In this document: positions 25,810 to 35,923 of the stretch, piece after piece | How positions within the stretch are numbered: position 1 is the first letter of the stretch | How the letters are laid out: each line of letters begins with the position of its first letter | NCBI GenBank assembly: GCA_022843145.1 | Contig: JALHOF010000007.1 | Span: forward strand, 62,001 to 126,000 | Source: Hyphomicrobium sp. | GTDB lineage: Bacteria; Pseudomonadota; Alphaproteobacteria; Rhizobiales; Hyphomicrobiaceae | DNA: 64,000 bases | Direction of reading: 5' to 3' | Position numbers and translations under genes: made by a program | Notes under the pieces: generated by a model | Database searches by the model: none | What the model saw: the letters and a program-made list of their open reading frames with translations, nothing else | Told to the model about the DNA's origin: nothing

Positions 25810-27363
25810 TCAGCGCACCAGGCGGATTTCGGGCTCGCAGCCGACGAGTTCGGCGAGGGTCTGGAAGCGCCGCCGCAGACGCTCGCCATCGAGGCTGGCA
25901 TAGACCCGCGGGATCGTCAGCACGAGCTTGTTACCCTTGTAGCAGAGCGGCGTCTCGTCGATGATGCCGGGCATCCCGATCGACAGCATGTGGGCCGCGC
26001 GGATCGCCGCGCCGAGGATGCGGGCACGCTTCAGCGTCCGTCGCGGAACGGAAGCCGTCAACCGCGACGACAACGAGGTCGCGTCACCGTCGTCGGGACC
26101 GGTGTGACGGAAGAAAATCGAGAGCGCGAGGAAGATGCGGCCGGGATGGTCGATGCCGCCGAGCGCCGAATGGGCGACAACGTTGAGGCTTTGCTCGCCG
26201 CGGTAGTCGGGGTGCGCGCGCCAGCCGATGTCGGACAGGAGACACGCCGCATAGCGCAGGCGCCGCTCCTCGGCGGTCTCGCCGGGGCCGGGTTCCTGGA
26301 ACAGGGCATCGGTCCATTTCGCGAGTTCGTGCGCGTGATCGACCGAGCGCGACCGCAATCGCGCATAGTCCTCGCAGAAGCAGATGAGTGGATCCTTGCG
26401 CTGCTCGTGCTCGGGCAGCAGTCCGAAAACCAAGCCCTCGCGGATGCCGAAGACCGAGAACACGACATCCGACGGTTCCAGCTTGCGCAGCAGCCGCTCC
26501 ATGACAAGCGCACCGAACGGCAGCACCTCTCGGCGTTGGCGGGAGACCTCCTCGATGCCACGCACGCCTGAAAGTTTTTTCGCGCGCCGCACCTGCTCTG
26601 CGAACGTGATGGCATCGCGCGCGGGCAGCGAGTAACCGTGCATGACGCGCAGGGGGTAGTGCGACTGCTCCATGTGCAGCTTGGCGAGCGAGCGCCATGT
26701 GCCGCCGACAGCGTAGAATTTGCGGCCCTTGCCCTTGCTGATCCACGGCAGTCGCGACAGCGCCTCGTCGATCACGTCCTGCGCCTTCTCGATGCGGTCG
26801 CCGGTCACATCGATCAATCGCAAGCCGCCGAGCGGCAGTGTGCCGGCCTCGTTGAGGCGATTGCCGGAAATGTCGATCAGCTCGAGGCTGCCACCACCGA
26901 GGTCGCCGGCGATACCGTTGGCATCGACAAAGCCCATCATGATACCGAGGGCGGCGAATTCGGCTTCCTTCTCACCGGACAGAATTTCGATGTGAACGCC
27001 GGCGGCCCGCTCGCCGCGCAGGATGAATTCGCGTCCATTGGTCGCCTCGCGCACCGCTGCCGTGGCGATGGCGCGGAGGTTCTTGACCCGAAGCACCCGC
27101 GCGATTGCCCGGAATCGAGACAGCGCCGTGATCGCGCGATCGACGGCGCTGTCGTCTAGGCGTCCGGTGGATGCGACCGAGCGGCCAAGACCGCACAGCA
27201 CCTTCTCGTTGAAGATCGGCGTAGGGGCACGAACCGCGCCATCGTAGACGACAAGCCGCACGGAATTCGAACCGATGTCGATGACGCCCAAGGGCTCGAG
27301 CGCCGCGCTGCGCAGCGCTTCCTCCGACAGAAGTTCCGAGATCGATCCCAAGCGGGGCCTCAC
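25810..27363 (-). CDS. ppx: exopolyphosphatase / Ppx-GppA phosphatase
   Basis: This actin-fold phosphatase removes phosphate from polyphosphate chains or from pppGpp. The phosphate-1 loop is GVIDIGSNSVRLVVYD (26-41) and the phosphate-2 loop is AGDLGGGSLELIDI; ATAAVREATN marks the catalytic-Glu region. A C-terminal helical HD-like part (CLLSDIGWRAHPDYRG) completes the 517 residues. GTG 27363 starts 5 bp after the ppk stop, so the two are co-transcribed and probably coupled; the pair controls polyphosphate level. Because ppk upstream carries a frameshift, its translation may also affect this gene. Confidence 0.93.
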   Translation of the reverse strand: MRPRLGSISELLSEEALRSAALEPLGVIDIGSNSVRLVVYDGAVRAPTPIFNEKVLCGLGRSVASTGRLDDSAVDRAITALSRFRAIARVLRVKNLRAIATAAVREATNGREFILRGERAAGVHIEILSGEKEAEFAALGIMMGFVDANGIAGDLGGGSLELIDISGNRLNEAGTLPLGGLRLIDVTGDRIEKAQDVIDEALSRLPWISKGKGRKFYAVGGTWRSLAKLHMEQSHYPLRVMHGYSLPARDAITFAEQVRRAKKLSGVRGIEEVSRQRREVLPFGALVMERLLRKLEPSDVVFSVFGIREGLVFGLLPEHEQRKDPLICFCEDYARLRSRSVDHAHELAKWTDALFQEPGPGETAEERRLRYAACLLSDIGWRAHPDYRGEQSLNVVAHSALGGIDHPGRIFLALSIFFRHTGPDDGDATSLSSRLTASVPRRTLKRARILGAAIRAAHMLSIGMPGIIDETPLCYKGNKLVLTIPRVYASLDGERLRRRFQTLAELVGCEPEIRLVR

Positions 27364-27368
27364 TAGCT

Positions 27369-29548
27369 TCAGTCTTTCTGCGGCAGCTTGAAACGCGGCG
27401 GAAAGTGTTCTTTCAACGATTTGCCACGACCCGACAGGCTAGGATTGGTCATGAAGTACTGGTGCGCGTTGAACTGCTCTTCGCCGGGTTCGAGCACGAT
27501 GCGCTCGGACGAACCATCGGCGAGGATGCGCCAGCTCTGCTGATTGTCCTTAAGATTGGCCACCATGATCTGATCCAGGATCTGCTCGTGCACGGTGGTA
27601 TTCCGGATCGGCACCATCGCCTCGACGCGGCGATCGAGGTTGCGGGGCATCATGTCCGCGGAGCTGATGTATACGGCGGCGCGGGGCGAGGGCAATCCCT
27701 CTCCGCAGCCGAAGCAATAGATTCGCGCGTGCTCCAGAAAGCGCCCGATAATGCTCTTGACACGAATATTGGACGAGAGCCCTGGGATGCCTGGCCGGAG
27801 ACAACAGATGCCGCGCACCACGAGGTCGATCTCGACGCCCGCCTCGCTCGCCTCATAAAGCGCGGTGATGATCTGCTGATCGACGAGCGCGTTCATCTTC
27901 ATCCAGATGGCGCCGGGCTTACCGGCTTTCACCGCTTCGATTTCGCCTTGGATATGGGACAAGATGCGCTCGCGAACGCCGCGCGGGCTGGCCGCCATCT
28001 CCTCGAGCTCGGCCGGTTCGCCATAGCCGGTGACGAAATTGAGGATACGGGCGACGTCCCGGCCGATAGCCGGGTCGGTGGTGAATAGCGAAAGATCGGT
28101 ATAGATGCGCGCCGTCTGCGGGTGATAGTTGCCGGTACCGATGTGACAGTAGGTGGCGAGTTCCGAACCCTCGCGCCTGACGATCAATCCGAGTTTCGCG
28201 TGCGTCTTGAGTTCGATGAACCCGTAGACGACGTGGACACCGGCGCTCTCGAGATCGCGCGCCCAGCGAATGTTGGCGGCCTCATCGAACCGCGCCTTGA
28301 GCTCGACCACGGCCGTCACCGACTTGCCGGCCTCGACGGCTTCCTTCAGCGCCTGCACGATCGGGCTGTCGCGCGAGGTGCGTAGAGCGTCCACTTGATC
28401 GCCATGACGTTCGGATCGGCAACCGCCTGACGCAGGTATTGCACGACGACGTCGAAGCTCTCGTAGGGATGGTGGACGACAATGTCCTTCTTGCGGATCG
28501 CGGCGAAGCAGTCGCCGTTGAATTCACGGATCCTCTCGGGGAATCGGATGTTGAAGGGCTTGAACAGCAGCTCGGGGCGGTCGGATGTGATGAGCTGCGA
28601 CGTGTCGGCCAACGCGAGCAGCCCGTCTTTCACAAACACCGAGTGCTCGTCGACCTCGAGTTCGTCGACGACCATCTTGCGCAGGCGCTCGGGCATGCGG
28701 CCGTCGATCTCGAGTCGGATGACGTTGCCGCGGCGTCTACGCTTGAGCTGCGTTTCGAATGAGCGGACGAGATCTTCGGCTTCTTCCTGAAGCTCGATGT
28801 CGCTGTCGCGCAGCACGCGGAACGCACCCTGGCTGCGGATCTCGACTCCAGAGAACAGCTCGGACAGGAAAAGGCCGATCACCGTTTCAAGCCGGATGAA
28901 GCGGATCTCCTTCGGTCCGGCATCGCCGGCGCGGAGACGGATGAAACGTTCGAGCTGGCCAGGAATGGGGATGAGGCCGTTCATCACCTTGCCATCGCCC
29001 TGCCGCTGCATCTCGACGGCCATCGTCAGGCCCTTGTTGAGAATGAACGGGAACGGGTGCGCGGGATCTACGGCGATCGGCGTCAGGATTGGGAAAATGT
29101 GGGCCATGAACAGGGCTTCGAGCCATACGCGTTCATTGTCGCGCAGGGATTCGCGATCGACGATGTGGATGCCGACCTTGTCCATCTCCGCCGTGAGCGA
29201 ACGCCAGCAGGCCTGTTTCTCGTTGACGAGATCGCCGACGAACCGGTTGATCTCGACAAGCTGCTGCTCAGGCGTCAGCCCATCCTGCGACGGCGTGGTG
29301 ATGCCGGCGCGCACCTGGCCATACACGCCCGCCGCACGCACCATGTAGAACTCGTCGAGGTTCGACGCCGAGATCGACAGGAAGCGCAGCCGTTCGAGAA
29401 CGGGATGATCGGGATTCTGCGCTTCCTGGAGAACGCGTCGATTGAACTGCAGCCAGGACAGCTCCCGGTTGTAGAAACGGGCGGGACCGACAGGCGGCGC
29501 GACCTTGGCGGCCGGCTTCTCTCGCGCCTTGCTCTTTGTCGATGTCAT
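27369..29548 (-). pseudogene. ppk: polyphosphate kinase PPK1 interrupted by a one-base frameshift
   Basis: PPK1 makes polyphosphate from ATP at the membrane. The N-terminal part (29548 down to 28382) has the N and head domains (FYNRELSWLQFNRRVL, RFLSISASNLDEFYMVRAAG) and runs to MAIKWTLY. The C-terminal part continues in another frame from [20 protein letters not shown] to the stop at 27369 and holds both catalytic histidines ([10 protein letters not shown] and CHIGTGNYH). PPK1 proteins read TLYRT here; one extra C between 28381 and 28382 restores it and gives 726 residues, the normal length. There is no other damage. It is either a sequencing error or a recent inactivation. ATG 29548 is preceded by AGGAG. 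ppx follows. Confidence 0.9.
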
Positions 29549-29677
29549 GGCCGATTCAGCTCCTCTGAGATTTCGTTCCGGCGGATCTGAGGCATGTTTC
29601 ACGACACCTCGATGACAGCCAGCCAAGACGACCATTCCTGCGCTGGCCAGCACTGCCGCCGCCCGAGTTCCGCCGTG

Positions 29678-30370
29678 TTATCCTTTTTCGTCCTGCGCCG
29701 CGCAAACGGCCAGCGCCTCGGCCGCGATAGCTCGTGTGACGCGCCGCTGCCGGGCCAGCGCCAGCCTGTCCGATGCCGCCACGATACTGTTGGCCGCCCG
29801 CATCGAGCGTTCCATGTGAAGAGCGAGATGTCCAATGACGTGCGGCTCGACGGAGAGTTGACGATCGGCGAACAGCTTGACCAGCACGGACTTGAGCAGC
29901 GCCTCGTCGGGGACATCGATCGTTGTCAAGGGTGCGGCGCGAAGCCGCGACCTGAGATCGGGCAGCGCAATGTCGAGATCGCCCGGGGCGCGGCGTGTCG
30001 TGAACAGGATCGACAGCCGATGCTCACGCGCGAGATTGAGCAGATGGAACAGCACGCGTTCATCGCCGATGCCACGTTCGAGATCCTCGACCAGCAACGC
30101 ACGCGACCGCGCAAGCCGAGCGATTTCCGCCTCTGACACATCAGGGGCCGAGACCACGTCGGCGCCGGACTTGAGGCGCCACACTTGCCCGAGGTGGCTT
30201 TTCCCGGACGCCTCGGGACCGACGACGACAGCGGCCCAGTGCGGCCAATCGGGCCAGCGGTCGACGAGGTCGACGGCTGCGGCATTGGAACTCGAAACAA
30301 GGAAGTCCTCGAGCCCAAGCGCCGCACGGTGGGAGAGATCGAGGACCAGCTGTTCCGGCTCACCGGTCAT
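29678..30370 (-). CDS. hdaA: DnaA regulatory inactivator Hda-like protein
   Basis: This 230-residue AAA+ protein is related to the DnaA ATPase domain without the DNA-binding domain IV. It begins QLVLDLSHRAALGLEDFLVS, typical of Hda/HdaA; Walker A is degenerate but recognisable in VVVGPEASGKSHLG, and Walker B is RALLVEDLE. Hda with the beta clamp turns DnaA-ATP into DnaA-ADP and prevents re-initiation of replication. The LVLDL segment near the N-terminus may be the clamp-binding motif. Its ATG overlaps the stop of the preceding permease gene (ATGA at 30367-30370), implying translational coupling. Confidence 0.85.
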   Translation of the reverse strand: MTGEPEQLVLDLSHRAALGLEDFLVSSSNAAAVDLVDRWPDWPHWAAVVVGPEASGKSHLGQVWRLKSGADVVSAPDVSEAEIARLARSRALLVEDLERGIGDERVLFHLLNLAREHRLSILFTTRRAPGDLDIALPDLRSRLRAAPLTTIDVPDEALLKSVLVKLFADRQLSVEPHVIGHLALHMERSMRAANSIVAASDRLALARQRRVTRAIAAEALAVCAAQDEKG

Positions 30371-31494
30371 GTCGCATCCTGCCTCATGGTCGTCAGATCC
30401 GGGATGCCGGATGTTTGCAGTCCTGCCGCGGCCGCGGGTTCGCCGTGATAGACTGGGCTGTTCAGGTAGAGCTTCAGCGCAAAGCGCACGATGACGCCGG
30501 TCGCGGCTGCCACCGGAACGGCCACCAGCACACCGACGAAGCCGAACAGATAGCTGAACACGAACAGGGCGAAAATCAGCCAAACCGGATGTAGTCCGAT
30601 CTTGGAGCCGACGATTTTCGGCGAGAGAAAGCCCGCATCGAACGCTTGTCCAGCTAGGAAGATCCCGATGATGATGAAAATCGGCGTCGTTTCCGGCCAG
30701 AACTGGACAACGGCGAGCCCCGTCGAGGTGATCAGCCCCAACGCCCAACCGACGAACGGGACGAAGCTCAAGGCGCCCGTCGCGAGCCCGATCAAGAGGC
30801 CATAGCGCAGACCGGCGAAAGTGAGCGCGACGGCGTAAAAGATGCCGAGGATGACGCAGACGAGCCCCTGACCTCGAATGAAGGCGGAGACGGCATCGTT
30901 GACGTCACTTGCCAACAGCCGTATCGCCGGAGCATGGGCGCGAGGCAACCAACCGTCGAGCTTCTGCAGCATCGCGTTCCAGTCGATCAGCAAGTAGAAC
31001 ACGACCAGCGGTGTGATCAGCAGCAGCGAAAAGAAATTGAAGACCGCGAGGCTACGGCTCCACAGCGACGAAGCGGCCCAGGTCGCGAGGTTGGCCCAGT
31101 TTTCACTCGCTGCCCCCGTCGCCCGCCGGATCCCCTCCTCGATCTCGGGAAAACGCGTGCCTAACCGTTCTCTCGCCCAGGTTTCGAGCAGCGTGCGGAT
31201 GCGGTCGATCTCGCCGGGAAGCGCTATCGCGAACTGCTGCGCTTGCGCCGCGAGCAGCGGCACCAGCAGCACGAGAACGGTGATGAGAGTGATGGCGCCG
31301 ACCGCGACGATGAGAATAGACGCCCAGACGCGTGGAATGCCCATGCGTTCGAGCCAATCGGCCGCGGGATTGAGGAAATAAGCGATCACGAGGCCTGCGA
31401 CGAACGGCAACAGGATGTCGCGCAGAAGCCCAATGAGGAGCAACAGCAGCGCCAGCGCCGCCAGCCAGAAGATCACCTGACGTTCGACCCGCAT
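30367..31494 (-). CDS. AI-2E family (PerM/TqsA-like) permease
   Basis: This 375-residue inner-membrane protein has about eight helices in the layout of the AI-2E transporter family. The N-terminus is an FWLAALALLLLLIGLLRDILLPF hairpin with GLVIAYFLNPAADWLE, followed by a periplasmic helical part (EIDRIRTLLETWARERLG) and the C-terminal block GALSFVPFVGWALG and LHPVWLIFALFVFSYLFGFVGVLVAVP. Substrates in this family range from autoinducer-2 to ions or are unknown. It overlaps hdaA by 4 bp and follows the phosphatidyltransferase gene on the same strand, as in many Hyphomicrobiales. Confidence 0.88.
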   Translation of the reverse strand: MRVERQVIFWLAALALLLLLIGLLRDILLPFVAGLVIAYFLNPAADWLERMGIPRVWASILIVAVGAITLITVLVLLVPLLAAQAQQFAIALPGEIDRIRTLLETWARERLGTRFPEIEEGIRRATGAASENWANLATWAASSLWSRSLAVFNFFSLLLITPLVVFYLLIDWNAMLQKLDGWLPRAHAPAIRLLASDVNDAVSAFIRGQGLVCVILGIFYAVALTFAGLRYGLLIGLATGALSFVPFVGWALGLITSTGLAVVQFWPETTPIFIIIGIFLAGQAFDAGFLSPKIVGSKIGLHPVWLIFALFVFSYLFGFVGVLVAVPVAAATGVIVRFALKLYLNSPVYHGEPAAAAGLQTSGIPDLTTMRQDAT

Positions 31495-31515
31495 GCCTAC
31501 TCCCTCACCTTGCCG

Positions 31516-32109
31516 TTAGTGATCCCGCTCCGACCCCGTACCCGTCCCACTCCTCGGGCCCGGCTCGCTCGTCGCCTCATGCCCCGACATATGCCGCAGC
31601 CACGCGTCGAGGTAGGCGACAAGTGACCCAAGGGTCAACGCCGCCGTCAGCCATACGAGCACCAGCCGCACGCTGTCGAGATTGAGCGTGAACGCCTCAT
31701 CCGCCAGGACGACCGCTGCGAGAACGATCTGCGACAAGGTATTTGCCTTGCTGAGCGCGAGCGGCTTGATCTCGACCGGATGCCCCATGAACCAGGATAG
31801 CACGATCCCGGTGACGATCAGGACATCGCGCGAGACGACGGCGATGACCAGCCACGACGGCAGCTCTTCCCGCACACCAAGCGCGATAAAGATGCAAACG
31901 ATGAGGAGCTTATCAGCCAAGGGGTCGAGGTAGGCACCAAGTTCGGTCGCCCAGTCGAAGCGCTTAGCGAGAAAGCCGTCGACCGCGTCGGAAATGCCGG
32001 CGATGACGAACACCAGGAACGCCGCCGTCATTTGATTGGTGACAAGGAGCCAGAACACGACGGGGACCAGGATCACTCGCCCGAGCGTGATGAGATTGGG
32101 AATGCTCAA
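31516..32109 (-). CDS. CDP-alcohol phosphatidyltransferase (PgsA-like)
   Basis: This 197-residue membrane enzyme transfers a phosphatidyl group from CDP-diacylglycerol to an alcohol. The catalytic motif is intact: DAVDG, then AKR, then GAYLDPLADK, matching D-x2-D-G-x2-A-R-x8-G-x3-D-x3-D. Hydrophobic helices flank it (VILVPVVFWLLV, WLVIAVVSRDVLIVTGIVLSW). The likely product is phosphatidylglycerolphosphate or cardiolipin, but the acceptor is not visible. The C-terminal tail (about 30 residues) is hydrophilic. The start is TTG 32109 with GGGAT upstream; relatives begin SIPNLITLGR. It lies 21 bp upstream of the permease gene. Confidence 0.9.
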   Translation of the reverse strand: MSIPNLITLGRVILVPVVFWLLVTNQMTAAFLVFVIAGISDAVDGFLAKRFDWATELGAYLDPLADKLLIVCIFIALGVREELPSWLVIAVVSRDVLIVTGIVLSWFMGHPVEIKPLALSKANTLSQIVLAAVVLADEAFTLNLDSVRLVLVWLTAALTLGSLVAYLDAWLRHMSGHEATSEPGPRSGTGTGSERDH

Positions 32110-32347
32110 GTTCGATCCCGTGTGGCCGGTTGTTGCGCGAGAACCCTTTGGCGCGCGCGAGTCTTACGCCAGCCGCCGATAGGCTGACGTGAGTCCCGGC
32201 CCACCGATCCTCCGGCAATGCTCGAAAAATATACAGCTTCCTGCCCGATCGTCGAGCCTTTGTAGCGCAAGCGACTGTTTTTCCGCAAAAAATGGAGTGG
32301 GTGGCAAATCTCAAGCCGTGGAGGCTAAAGACGGACCGTTCGCGCGC

Positions 32348-33538
32348 CTAGAACCGACCGCGCAGGACCCAGGTGCCTGCCTCGTTCTTGAGCGCAAGCC
32401 CTTTCGACGCCATGGCGTCGGCCAGCTGTTCCGCGCCACCCGGATAGCTGAGCGAAACGTCGGCGCTCCGAGCGGACACGCCATCGATCCGAACATCCTC
32501 GACATCGCGTGTTTCGAGTAGATGGCCGCGCATCTCGTTCCATTCCCGAATACTTGCGAACTCGACGATGATGCGTACCGGAGCGCCACCCCCAGTGATT
32601 TGATCGACACCGCCGCGCGATGCGGCTTGGGTCGCCTTCCAGCGGCCTTCGAGCACGCCGAGGCCGACCACCGCGGCCAGGTCCATCGTATAGGCGTGAT
32701 CACCGGGCGCCATCCGATAGGCGCGCTTCCAATTGATGAAGCCGACGGAGTCCTGGCCCGACATGGTCACCGTCAGGCGCTTTGCAGCGTCGTCGATTTC
32801 TGCGATTGCAACGACAACGAGGTCCGACTTGTATTCACCCGCAAGAACACGGTCGGCGCCACCACTGCCGTCGGTCAGCGCTTTTAACGTGTCAGCGTGG
32901 ATTTCGGGCTTCAGCGCTTCAAGCGTAACCGGGGTCAGCGTGTTCGAGAGATCCAGTCCTTTCCAGGATCCGGACCAGGACGCGGAAGCGGATGCGGGAC
33001 CCGATGCCGCGCCTTCGCGAACCGCCGGAACCAGGATGATCTTCGGGGCCTGCTTATCGACATAGGGTACGCCCTCGCGGCGCAGAATGGTGCGCACGCC
33101 GTCGGGCTGAAACGTGAAATCGAGGTTGGCCATGTACTCGGTCGAGGAATTGCTTTCCGACCGCACCGAAACTCCGTCGATCAGATCGACGGCCTTGACG
33201 CCTTTCAAGCGCTTCAACCGGTCATAGGCGGTGACCGGAACGATCCTCTTGAGCAGCGACCGGAAGGCGGCCTGCTGACCGTCGGTCATGGCGCGGTCCT
33301 TCGCGGTCACGGCATCCTTGGCGCGCGCCTCGACCGGGTAGTTGGAAACGGTGAACACCGTGTCTGCGCCGGCCGCGACGGACATCGAATGTGTGGACGG
33401 CGCGACGAGCGCCAATACCGCCAGAAGAACCGGCCAGATGGCACGGTCGAGGATCGTCCGCTGACTAGGCAATCGAGCGGCAAGTCTTCGAGAGACCGGA
33501 AAGAGCGCTAGATGGTGAGGCTCAGCCGTTGTCGTCAC
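32348..33538 (-). CDS. DUF2066 exported protein
   Basis: This protein of about 396 residues has a hydrophobic N-terminal segment (AIWPVLLAVLALVAPSTHS) that looks like a signal peptide, then VFTVSNYPVEARAKDAVTAKDRAM, the recognisable start of DUF2066. Other conserved-looking stretches are FRSLLKRIVP, FTFQPDGVRTILRREGVPYVD and VRIIVEFASIREWNEM. Function unknown; DUF2066 genes often neighbour hda and purMN in alphaproteobacteria and gammaproteobacteria, as here. GTG 33538 has GGGAA 7 nt upstream. It diverges from purM across 230 bp that must hold both promoters. Confidence 0.8.
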   Translation of the reverse strand: MTTTAEPHHLALFPVSRRLAARLPSQRTILDRAIWPVLLAVLALVAPSTHSMSVAAGADTVFTVSNYPVEARAKDAVTAKDRAMTDGQQAAFRSLLKRIVPVTAYDRLKRLKGVKAVDLIDGVSVRSESNSSTEYMANLDFTFQPDGVRTILRREGVPYVDKQAPKIILVPAVREGAASGPASASASWSGSWKGLDLSNTLTPVTLEALKPEIHADTLKALTDGSGGADRVLAGEYKSDLVVVAIAEIDDAAKRLTVTMSGQDSVGFINWKRAYRMAPGDHAYTMDLAAVVGLGVLEGRWKATQAASRGGVDQITGGGAPVRIIVEFASIREWNEMRGHLLETRDVEDVRIDGVSARSADVSLSYPGGAEQLADAMASKGLALKNEAGTWVLRGRF

Positions 33539-33768
33539 GATAGTTTCCCTGCTCCAACCGTTCGATCCGGCGACACCCACGCTCTCGCCCGGTCGTCGGC
33601 CTTACCAGACCGTGTGCCCGATTGCCGCCCGCCGACCAAGCTGATAGGACGCCCCATCTCCCGTGCCGATTGGGGCGCGATCAATGGGGCGGAAGTTGGG
33701 TTCGGCATCTGACGCCGTATGCAGTAGCGTCCCAATAGCCCGGCATCAGAAAGACCAACCGAGGCAGC

Positions 33769-34898
<1,130 letters not shown>

Positions 34899-34902
<4 letters not shown>

Positions 34903-35555
34903 CACAACCCAGAAAGCGCGTCGCCGTGCTGATATCGGGCCGTGGCTCCAACATGATGAGCCTCGTGGAGGCGGCGCGCGCGCCGGACTATCCAGCCGAG
35001 ATCGTCTGCGTCATCTCGAACCGCCCGGAGGCTCCGGGACTGGCCTGGGCGGCAGCGCAGGGCATCGCAACGGTCGCGATCGACCACAAGGCGTACGCCA
35101 CGCGCGTCGCGTTTGAGGCGAAACTGCACACGGCCATCCTCGACGCGCGCGGCGAACTCGTCTGCATGGCCGGTTTTCTGCGCATGTTGACTGGCGGCTT
35201 CATCGATCGCTGGCGCGACCGGCTCGTCAACATCCACCCCTCGCTGCTGCCGTCGTTCCCCGGTCTCGATACCCATGCCCGCGCGCTCGACGAGGGCGTT
35301 AAGATCGTCGGATGCACCGTGCATCTGGTGCGGTTGGAGATGGACACAGGCCCGATCATCGCCCAGGCCGCCGTTCCCGTCCTGCCGGAAGATACGCCGG
35401 AAACGCTGGGCAGCCGCGTGCTCAAGGCGGAACATCGGCTGTACCCGCATGCCTTGAAGCTGTTTGCCTCTGGGCAGGCACGTGTTGTCGGCGAGACTAT
35501 TCAAATACTGCAAAGTGTTAACCAGGATACGGCGCTATTCTCGCCAAGTTTCTAA
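34899..35555 (+). CDS. purN: phosphoribosylglycinamide formyltransferase
   Basis: This enzyme transfers a formyl group from 10-formyl-THF to GAR, the third step of purine synthesis. The 218 residues include [15 protein letters not shown] (phosphate loop), [12 protein letters not shown], the catalytic Asn-His-Asp set in [17 protein letters not shown] and [10 protein letters not shown] (Asn, His and Asp visible), and [15 protein letters not shown]. It is translationally coupled to purM by the ATGA overlap. The last 20 residues ([13 protein letters not shown]) are a non-conserved tail. Confidence 0.96.
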
Positions 35556-35923
35556 GCCGCGGTTACATGACCGTTGCTAGTCAGCATCGTATCAACCGAA
35601 AGTCGCAATGCGACAACGCGCGTGATTGGACATGCCGCGAAACTGGGTGCTAGTGACCAAACGCGCTCTCGCGCCCGTACGCATTCGTCCGAATCCGGCC
35701 GCCAATTCGGTTCGGCCACGATTTCGGGCCGGTACCTACGAGGGTGGCGTCCGGGGGGACGACTCGGTGAAATTGGAAAGCCGTTCCGCGGCCGGTCGTC
35801 GAACATGCCCGGCTCGTACTTGTCCAGCGCGGCCGGTGACGACGCGCCTGCGTCGGAGTGGCTCCGGCCACCACTCACGAATACTAAACACGCCCACACC
35901 GGGCGTCTCGAGGGCCTTGCGCC
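35556..35923. other. intergenic region upstream of the cytochrome P450 gene
   Basis: I see no convincing gene in these 368 bp. There is an interrupted palindrome GTCGCA-A-TGCGAC at 35602-35614 that could be an operator, and a hairpin ACGCCC-ACACC-GGGCGT at 35890-35906 directly before the P450 ribosome-binding site, which could affect translation. No clear promoter match. Confidence 0.4.

Noticed and set aside
28346-28400. Programmed ribosomal frameshift in ppk
   Set aside because: No slippery heptamer, homopolymer or downstream pseudoknot-like structure was recognised at the junction; a single missing base explains the data more simply.
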